DNA from: Bacteroidetes bacterium UBA5697
Lineage (GTDB): Bacteria; Bacteroidota; Bacteroidia; B-17B0; Aurantibacillaceae
Direction: 5' to 3'
Length of the DNA: 51,416 bases
NCBI GenBank assembly: GCA_002420145.1
Contig: DIHL01000070.1
Location: forward strand, 1-51,416
The position numbers were made by a program, and so were the translations under genes. The notes below the pieces were generated by a model, which was not told the DNA's origin, did no database searches, and saw only the letters and a list, made by a program, of their open reading frames with translations. Shown here piece by piece: positions 45,194-51,416 of this stretch (position 1 is its first letter; every line of letters starts with the position of its first letter).

Positions 45194-46492
45194 TTACTCA
45201 ACCTTATCTGTTTCTAGTACGCGTAATTTTACAGTTTCAACAGTTTGTTTTTTTCGTTGAAGAACAGTGATTTCATAACCACCATATTGTCTTTTTTCGT
45301 TAACGCCAGGAATTCTTCCCCACAAGAAATTTATTAAACCTGATATAGTTTCATATTTAGGACTTTCTGGTAATGCCATTGGTAAAGATTCATTAACATC
45401 ACCAATACTGCTATGGGCATTCACTATATATTCAGTTTCACTTTTCTTTTCAACGGTTGGTTTTTCTTCATCATGTTCGTCCTGAATTTCACCAACTAAT
45501 TCTTCAATAATATCTTCCATGGTGACAATGCCAGCCGTTGCTCCAAATTCGTTGGTAACAATGGCAATTTGCATGTGTAATTTTTGAAAGTCACGCAACA
45601 AATCATTAATCTTCATGCTCTCAGGCACAAAGTGTGCTGGACGCATAATGTCTTTAATGGTTCTGAATTTTTTTGAAATTAATTCTTTAAATAAATCTTT
45701 GGCATAAATAACCCCAATAATATTATCAATGTCACCTAAGTAAATTGGATAACGAGAAAACCCTTCATCCGAAATTTTTTGAACTATTCCATCCTTGTCT
45801 AAAGCTTCAATATCAATGGCTGTTACACGATTTTGAGGAACCATGATTTGTTTTACTAAGCGATCGTCAAAATCAAATACATTTTGAATCAATTCATTTT
45901 CGCTTGGTTTAATGGCTCCACCTTCTTCACTTTCGGTTAATATTAAACGCAATTCTTCTTCCGTGTGCACATCTTCTTCTCCAACTTTTTTGATACCTAA
46001 CATTCTTAAAAACATGTTTGACGACTGATTTAATAACCAGATGAACGGAGCAAATACAAAGTAAAAAATACGCATTGGCCACGAAATGAATAAAGTCATT
46101 TCTAATGGATATTTAATACCAAACATTTTAGGCACTTGTTCGCCAATAGTAATATGAAAAAATGTGATTAAAGTAAAGGCAATAGGAACTGTAACAACAT
46201 GAGGATTTACAGTAATATTCATGTTAGTGAAAATATTGCCAACAACATCACTCATTACATGTTCACCAAAAGCACCCAACCCTAAACTTGCTAGTGTAAT
46301 ACCAAGTTGAGTAGCCGATAAGTAAGAATCTAATTTAGCAACCAGCTGTTGAGCAACTTTTGCTCTTTTGCTACCCTTTTGAGCCAATAAATCAATTTGT
46401 GAAGAACGAACTTTAACAAGGGCAAATTCTGCTGCTACAAAAAAACCATTTAATAGAACAAGTAAAAAAGTAAGAAATAAATCTGTTAACAT
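45194..46492 (-). CDS. CNNM/CorC-family transporter-like protein (DUF21-CBS-CorC)
   Basis: 432-residue membrane protein. DUF21/CNNM membrane domain at about 1-195 (FLLVLLNGFFVAAEFALVKV), two CBS domains at about 205-330 (IMVPQNRVTAID, IVTMEDIIEELVGEIQDEHD) and a CorC/HlyC C-terminal domain (YIVNAHSSIGDVNE). Members are linked to Mg2+ or other ion transport; the label hemolysin is historical. The -7 box TATATTTG at 46513-46520 lies 20 bases upstream of the ATG. Confidence 0.9.
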   Translation of the reverse strand: MLTDLFLTFLLVLLNGFFVAAEFALVKVRSSQIDLLAQKGSKRAKVAQQLVAKLDSYLSATQLGITLASLGLGAFGEHVMSDVVGNIFTNMNITVNPHVVTVPIAFTLITFFHITIGEQVPKMFGIKYPLEMTLFISWPMRIFYFVFAPFIWLLNQSSNMFLRMLGIKKVGEEDVHTEEELRLILTESEEGGAIKPSENELIQNVFDFDDRLVKQIMVPQNRVTAIDIEALDKDGIVQKISDEGFSRYPIYLGDIDNIIGVIYAKDLFKELISKKFRTIKDIMRPAHFVPESMKINDLLRDFQKLHMQIAIVTNEFGATAGIVTMEDIIEELVGEIQDEHDEEKPTVEKKSETEYIVNAHSSIGDVNESLPMALPESPKYETISGLINFLWGRIPGVNEKRQYGGYEITVLQRKKQTVETVKLRVLETDKVE

Positions 46493-46512
46493 ATATAAGT
46501 AATAACCTTATA

Positions 46513-46520
46513 CAAATATA
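46513..46520 (-). promoter_or_regulatory. -7 promoter box of the CorC-like gene
   Basis: TATATTTG on the minus strand, exact consensus, 20 bases before the ATG. Confidence 0.55.
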
Positions 46521-46560
46521 GCAATAGAATTGGAGATATTAAAACTGAGCTAAAATGAGG

Positions 46561-46911
46561 TTATTTAAGCTTTTTAGCTAACTCGGCTTCTTTGTGAGCA
46601 ATAGCTTGCTTTAATAATTCTATTTCTTCTATTAGTTTTTGAGGACTTGTTTCTTCGCCATCGTTCCATAACTTATTAGTGAAATAAGGCTTTTCGCTAT
46701 AGTTAATTTTAATATTATTATCTCTAAAGAAACTATATAAAGGAACTTTCAGATTTTTAGAAATATCTTCTAGATATCTTAATTCAAGAGTTTTATTAGC
46801 TAATCCATCTTCTAATTGTTCTTCAGATAGATTTAAATAATCTGCCAACTGTTTAAAAGTGTAGCTTTCTTTAATTAATATGTCTTCAATTTTACTTCTC
46901 AAAGCATTCAT
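46561..46911 (-). CDS. Small HTH (XRE-like) protein with C-terminal coiled coil
   Basis: 116-residue cytoplasmic protein. Residues about 8-62 fit a helix-turn-helix of the Cro/C1 type (SYTFKQLADYLNLSEEQLED, LRYLEDISKNLKVPLYSFF). A linker leads to a short coiled coil (EEIELLKQAIAHKEAELAKK) that may dimerise it. The target genes are not indicated; it lies between the CorC-like gene and rodA on the same strand. Confidence 0.75.
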   Translation of the reverse strand: MNALRSKIEDILIKESYTFKQLADYLNLSEEQLEDGLANKTLELRYLEDISKNLKVPLYSFFRDNNIKINYSEKPYFTNKLWNDGEETSPQKLIEEIELLKQAIAHKEAELAKKLK

Positions 46912-46973
46912 TACACTAAATTACAAATTTTAATTATATAAAGAACAAATACAAAACTGAAATCTAAATAAAA

Positions 46974-48278
46974 CTATCTCAAAATAACTAATCTATTTGC
47001 ATCAAGTTTTATAAAAATAAAGAGCAAGATTGTAAATGACCAAAGTGATGAACCTCCGTAACTAAAAAATGGCAGAGGAATACCAATCACTGGCATTAGT
47101 CCAATTGTCATGCCAACATTAATAGCTAAGTGAAAAAATAATACGGAGGCTACACCATATCCATAAATACGACTAAAAGGAGAACGCTGTCTTTCGGCCA
47201 TAAAAATGACTTTGATAATGAGAAATAATTCTAGCATAATAACGATACTTGTTCCCACAAAGCCCCATTCTTCACCAACGGTACAAAAAATAAAATCAGT
47301 GTCTTGCTCTGGTACGAAATCGTATTTAGTTTGGGTACCTTGTAAATATCCTTTGCCCCAAAATCCTCCTGAACCAATCGCAATTTTTGCTTGATTCACA
47401 TTATAGCCTTCCTTTTTCAAATTAACTGTTCCTCTTCCCAATAATACATCAATTCTGGTTTTTTGATGTTCTTCCAGATGCTTATATACATAATTAGTTC
47501 CTAATACAACGCCGCTAGCGGATGCAAATATGATGGATACAATAATTAAATTTTTTTTGGAGCGTTTTATAAATAAAAAGCTTAACGATGCTAGAATTCC
47601 CAACGTAATAATTAAAGTTTGCGAATCAATGACTAAGGATAAAACAAAAAGTAAGGCTGAGATTAATCCGAAAATCAAAAAATTAACGGACAAGCCTTCT
47701 CTGTATAAAGTGATAATAAATGCAATAAAAACGAGGGCTAAGCCAGTTTCATCTTGTAAAACTTTGATAATAATTAAGGGCAATCCCAAAATAATAACAG
47801 CAAAAATTGTGTTTTTGTAGTTCTTTATTAAATCAGAAATTCTATTTCTGCGAGAAGTTTCAACTTCAATATTCACGTTACTTAAATATTTTGCTAAGGC
47901 TAAATTAGTAGCAAATTTCATAAACTCAGCTGGTTGTATACCAAAGGAACCAAATCGAAACCAAGAGCGGCTACCTTTTACTTCTCTTCCTAAATAAGGA
48001 ACGGCAATGCAGGCTAACAACAGAAAGGCATAAAAGAAATAAGCAAATATTGTATAAAATCCTGCATCAATAATTAAGATAAAGATGGCAATAAAAAAGG
48101 CACTTCCAATCCATATGAGTTGCATACCATATTTTTGAGTGGTATCAAAAATATTTTGATGCTCTTCGTTATACACAGCTGCATAAATATTAAGCCATCC
48201 CATAAAAACTAGAATAACATAAACAAGTACAGCAACTTTATCTATACCATAAAATAAACTATGTTCTTGTTTTCTCAA
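46974..48278 (-). CDS. rodA: Rod shape-determining peptidoglycan glycosyltransferase RodA
   Basis: 434-residue SEDS-family protein with about ten membrane helices that polymerises glycan strands with PBP2 for cell elongation. RodA-type features: FVPEQDTDFIFCTVGEEWGF and GIPLPFFSYGGSSLW. The start is TTG 48278 overlapping the TGA stop of mrdA (TTGA), and MRKQEHSLFYGIDKVAVLVY aligns with RodA N-termini; no better ATG exists before the first helix. Confidence 0.95.
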   Translation of the reverse strand: MRKQEHSLFYGIDKVAVLVYVILVFMGWLNIYAAVYNEEHQNIFDTTQKYGMQLIWIGSAFFIAIFILIIDAGFYTIFAYFFYAFLLLACIAVPYLGREVKGSRSWFRFGSFGIQPAEFMKFATNLALAKYLSNVNIEVETSRRNRISDLIKNYKNTIFAVIILGLPLIIIKVLQDETGLALVFIAFIITLYREGLSVNFLIFGLISALLFVLSLVIDSQTLIITLGILASLSFLFIKRSKKNLIIVSIIFASASGVVLGTNYVYKHLEEHQKTRIDVLLGRGTVNLKKEGYNVNQAKIAIGSGGFWGKGYLQGTQTKYDFVPEQDTDFIFCTVGEEWGFVGTSIVIMLELFLIIKVIFMAERQRSPFSRIYGYGVASVLFFHLAINVGMTIGLMPVIGIPLPFFSYGGSSLWSFTILLFIFIKLDANRLVILR

Positions 48279-50158
48279 TGTGCTTTTTTCTTTTTTGGAG
48301 TACTAGTTTGTTTGCCTAATAAATTTTTTCCACCAATTAAATCGGCTTCCATCATTCGTTTTTCCATTTCAGGGCGTGTTACTTTTCCTGTTAAATATTT
48401 TTCAATCATTAAACTTACAATTGGCGCACTCCATGTTCCACCAAATCCAGCATTTTCCACAAAACATACCATGGCAATTTTTGGATTATCTCTTGGTGCA
48501 AAAGCAGAGAATACGGCATGATCTTTTCCATGAGGATTTTCGGCAGTACCTGTTTTACCACAAGCCACTATTCCCGGAATTTTAGAAGCCGTTGCAGTTC
48601 CAGCGTCAAAACATTTTTGCATTCCATCTAGCACATTTTGATAAGCTTCGGCATTTTGTACATAGGTGTAATGTTTTTCTTTAAACTTTGGATCTAATTT
48701 TTTTTCAATTCCAACACCTTTAATACAATGAGGAGTATAAAAATATCCTCTGTTGGCTATAGAAGCAACTACATTTGCCATTTGTAAAGGCACTAAGGTT
48801 AATTCTGCTTGTCCAATACCTAATGAAACCACAGTATTACTTCTCCAATGATTTTTTCCAAATACTTTATTGTAATACTCTACAGAGGGAACGTTACCTG
48901 GTTTATCAAATGGCAAATCTGTTCCTAATTTTGTATTTGGGCCAAAAGAACGAACAGCATCTCTCCAATGATTATATCCATCTTCAAAATTTGGATATTT
49001 TTTTTGATCCACAATTTCTCTAAATACATAACTATAATAAGAGTTACAAGATGTGGCAATTGAACCAGGTAAATCGGTTGAAGGATGGGGATGACATTTT
49101 GGATGCCCTCCCATTGGTGGATATCCTCCGTGACAAGGATAAACGGTTGAACGATTAATTAATCCGTCTTGTTGTGCAATTAAGGCATCAATTAATTTAA
49201 AGGTTGAGCCTGGAGGATACATGGCTGTTAATGCTCTGTTAAATAAAGGAAGATTTAAAGAGTCGTAGTATAATTTTGTGAAATTTCTTGAGCGTTCTTT
49301 TCCTCCAACTAATAAATTAGGATCATAACCAGGGCTTGAGATTAAACATAATATTTCTCCAGTACTTGGTTCAATAGCAACCACAGCACCTTTTTTACCT
49401 TTCATTAATTTTTCTCCGTACTCCTGCAACTCAATATCAATACTACTAAACAATGGTTTACCTGCAATAGCAGCAGTATCGTATAAGCCATTCATGTAAC
49501 GCCCTTTGGTTTTATTATGAACGTCCACCATCACAATTTGTTTTCCTTTCACACCTCTTAATTCTTCCTCATAAGAACGTTCAATCCCACTAATACCAAT
49601 GTAATCTCCTTCAATATAGTAGTTATCTTTTGCTGCTTTTTCTTTGGTTACCTCACCTACATATCCTAATAAATGCGCTGCTATTGGTCTTGGATATCTT
49701 CTCACGGTTCTTGATTGAACATCAAATCCTTTGAAGCGATATAATTTTTCTTGAAGGGCAGCATATACTTTATTAGACAATTGTTTTTCAAATACACTTT
49801 CTTTACGAGGCGAGTTTGGCGCTTGACAAGCCTTTTTCATTTTCTTTAAAAACTCTTCTTTTGTGATTTCAAGAATTTTGCAAAGGGCCATGGTGTCACA
49901 TCCTTTGGCTAATTTTGGTGTGACTAGTAAATCGTATGATAATACGTTTTGAACTAATAATTTTCCATTACGATCGTAGATATAACCTCTTAAAGGATAT
50001 TCTGTTCTATTTCTAAAAGCATTATTTCTAGCATCCAACTTATATTTATCATCAATAATTTGAATATAAAATAAGCGCGAAATATACACGATGGCTACTA
50101 CAATAAAGAAACCACTAATGATGTATTTTCTATCTGCTAGGTGAGAGTTGTTATTCAT
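48275..50158 (-). CDS. mrdA: Penicillin-binding protein 2 (elongation transpeptidase)
   Basis: 627-residue class B PBP that cross-links peptidoglycan in lateral wall growth, anchored by one N-terminal helix (about 12-33). Pedestal domain to about 230, then the transpeptidase with STFK at 318-321, SCN at 370-372 and KTG in ACGKTGTAENPHG. A Cys/His-rich loop (CHGGYPPMGGHPKCHPHPS, about 342-360) precedes SCN and may bind metal; E. coli PBP2 has a zinc site in the same region. Its ATG overlaps the mreD stop by one base. Confidence 0.96.
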   Translation of the reverse strand: MNNNSHLADRKYIISGFFIVVAIVYISRLFYIQIIDDKYKLDARNNAFRNRTEYPLRGYIYDRNGKLLVQNVLSYDLLVTPKLAKGCDTMALCKILEITKEEFLKKMKKACQAPNSPRKESVFEKQLSNKVYAALQEKLYRFKGFDVQSRTVRRYPRPIAAHLLGYVGEVTKEKAAKDNYYIEGDYIGISGIERSYEEELRGVKGKQIVMVDVHNKTKGRYMNGLYDTAAIAGKPLFSSIDIELQEYGEKLMKGKKGAVVAIEPSTGEILCLISSPGYDPNLLVGGKERSRNFTKLYYDSLNLPLFNRALTAMYPPGSTFKLIDALIAQQDGLINRSTVYPCHGGYPPMGGHPKCHPHPSTDLPGSIATSCNSYYSYVFREIVDQKKYPNFEDGYNHWRDAVRSFGPNTKLGTDLPFDKPGNVPSVEYYNKVFGKNHWRSNTVVSLGIGQAELTLVPLQMANVVASIANRGYFYTPHCIKGVGIEKKLDPKFKEKHYTYVQNAEAYQNVLDGMQKCFDAGTATASKIPGIVACGKTGTAENPHGKDHAVFSAFAPRDNPKIAMVCFVENAGFGGTWSAPIVSLMIEKYLTGKVTRPEMEKRMMEADLIGGKNLLGKQTSTPKKKKAH

Positions 50159-50676
50159 TATTTGTTTCTATCAGTTTTATAAAATAAAAATTGAACAACG
50201 TAAACGAAACAAAATGTACCAATTGTACTTAATAATATTCTTAATAGAGTTCTGAAAAATTCACTGAATCTGAAAATTTCTAAATAGAAGAAAAATAAGT
50301 GATGAATAAAAATGATTAAAGCAGAGTAGGTGATAAACCATACTGGCCCCATAGAGTCTACATTTGGAATTAATCCTGAATCATAACCTTCGCGAGGAGA
50401 TAGTAATTTTAAAATATAATATCTCGAAAATCCAATTAACGTACAGGCTGCAGCATGCATGCCCGCTGTGTCGTAAAACATATCAATGACTAAGCCTGTA
50501 AAAAACGAAATTGCTAATACGCCTAGTTTAGGAGTTTCGAAAGGGAGTAATAAAATAAATAAGATGTAAGGGAATAAAATAATATATGAACCTAAATGAA
50601 TGTTCTGAACGATTAGAACTTGTAGAAGAACTAATAGTATAAAACGAATACTTATTTTAATTACGTTATTTATCAC
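50158..50676 (-). CDS. mreD: Rod shape-determining protein MreD
   Basis: 172-residue inner membrane protein with about five or six helices (IRFILLVLLQVLIVQNIHLG at the start). Hydrophobic pattern, length and position between mreC and mrdA identify it. Overlaps mreC by 11 bases and mrdA by one. Confidence 0.9.
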   Translation of the reverse strand: MINNVIKISIRFILLVLLQVLIVQNIHLGSYIILFPYILFILLLPFETPKLGVLAISFFTGLVIDMFYDTAGMHAAACTLIGFSRYYILKLLSPREGYDSGLIPNVDSMGPVWFITYSALIIFIHHLFFFYLEIFRFSEFFRTLLRILLSTIGTFCFVYVVQFLFYKTDRNK

Positions 50677-51416
50677 TTTGTACCTGCGATTTAAGTTCTA
50701 AACTATCTCTTTCTGTCTTGTAATTATATTTAATAATAGACACATGATTCACCTTTTTTAAATCAGCACTCAATCTTACTTTTACTGTATAATAAGATTC
50801 GTTCGGTCTTTGTTCGAAACTCTCTACAGTTCCTACCATAATTCCCTCTGGAAATATTCCAGATAAGGAACTCGTAATCACAGTATCTCCCTTTTTAATT
50901 TTAGCATGTGTAGGAATATCTGTTAAGTTTGAGAAGCGATAATCTGAACCATCCCAAATTAAAGGACCGTAAGTTCCATCTTTTTTTAATTGACAGTTTA
51001 CCCTAACATCCTTATGTAAAATAGACATGGCTGAAGAGAAATTTTCAGATACATCTTTTACAATTCCAATAATTCCATCACTTGTAATTACTGCCATATC
51101 ATGGGTGATACCTTGCGCTTCGCCAATGTTTAAAGTTAAATAATTATTACGCTTATTTACAGAGCTGTTTATGACTTTGCCGCTCATGAATTCATATTCC
51201 TGCTTGTAAAGTGTATCGTTTTTTTTGTAAGATTTTAGAGGAATAGCAGCATAACCTAGTTTAATTCTATTTAGTAAAAATGTATTCATTTTTGCTAAAC
51301 GTTCATTTTCATCTTTTAATAATAAATACTCTTTGGTACTAGCTTCCACTTTATAAATTTCGGCACTTACTTTATTGGAAGAATTTAAAATACTAGACCC
51401 CTGATAACCATTGTTT
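50666..51416 (-). CDS. mreC: Rod shape-determining protein MreC, 5' end outside window
   Basis: At least 249 residues of the periplasmic scaffold protein MreC. The frame is open to the right edge; the first visible residues NNGYQGSSILNSSNKVSAEI match MreC just after the membrane helix. A coiled coil follows (STKEYLLLKDENERLAKMNT) and then the beta-barrel core (LNIGEAQGITHDMAVITSDG, GIIGIVKDVSENFS). A GTG at 51349 is not the start. Confidence 0.94.
   Translation of the reverse strand, partial: NNGYQGSSILNSSNKVSAEIYKVEASTKEYLLLKDENERLAKMNTFLLNRIKLGYAAIPLKSYKKNDTLYKQEYEFMSGKVINSSVNKRNNYLTLNIGEAQGITHDMAVITSDGIIGIVKDVSENFSSAMSILHKDVRVNCQLKKDGTYGPLIWDGSDYRFSNLTDIPTHAKIKKGDTVITSSLSGIFPEGIMVGTVESFEQRPNESYYTVKVRLSADLKKVNHVSIIKYNYKTERDSLELKSQVQSDK

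Noticed and set aside
1..51416. tRNA, rRNA, insertion sequence or prophage genes
   Set aside because: None recognised by eye; a dedicated tRNA or profile search was not possible here, so small RNAs may be missed.

Overview
The window reads as chromosomal DNA of a Bacteroidota bacterium. It is AT-rich, and six secreted proteins end in type IX secretion (T9SS) C-terminal sorting domains. Several starts are preceded by the Bacteroidota -7 box TAnnTTTG rather than a Shine-Dalgarno site. Lineage-typical genes are present: OstA-like, Omp28/DUF6029, GWxTD and atpD-atpC standing apart from the other ATP synthase genes. I cannot place it below class level. I see no rRNA, tRNA, CRISPR array, insertion sequence or phage gene. 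Both window edges cut genes: a sulfotransferase at the left and mreC at the right.

Layout. 1-5.4 kb: two tandem sulfotransferases face a SET-domain/sulfotransferase pair whose genes overlap by one base. Next come a SCO1-like protein, a thioredoxin-like gene interrupted by one in-frame stop, and a divergent inward-rectifier K+ channel. 5.4-10.5 kb: two paralogous secreted alpha/beta hydrolases, one carrying seven Ig-like repeats, then a coiled-coil lipoprotein. 10.6-15.7 kb: a DUF5819-like/HTTM-like pair, prfB with a programmed +1 frameshift, an ArsC-like reductase, and atpD-atpC. 15.7-16.2 kb: a 520-base gene-free stretch with repeat hairpins and a four-fold TACG inverted repeat. 16.2-24.2 kb: three tightly packed T9SS cargo genes, the first 1728 residues long.

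24.2-35.6 kb: hisS; a TlpA-like/DUF6029/Omp28 operon; a VWA-type membrane protein, fabG and an OstA-like protein; then divergent rlmD and a 94-residue unknown. 35.6-42.6 kb: one 2330-residue adhesin-like protein with a C-type lectin domain, about 15 Ig-like repeats and a type B sorting domain. 42.9-46.9 kb: polysaccharide deacetylase, heavy-metal-domain lipoprotein and GWxTD lipoprotein, convergent with a CorC-like protein and a small HTH protein. 47-51.4 kb: the rod-shape operon mreC-mreD-mrdA-rodA.

The genes share a cell-surface theme: sulfation of an unknown acceptor, T9SS-exported enzymes and adhesins, envelope thiol-redox proteins and cell-wall elongation. Core translation and energy genes are interspersed. 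Several intergenic regions hold long imperfect inverted repeats, and one forms the 3' end of a coding sequence.
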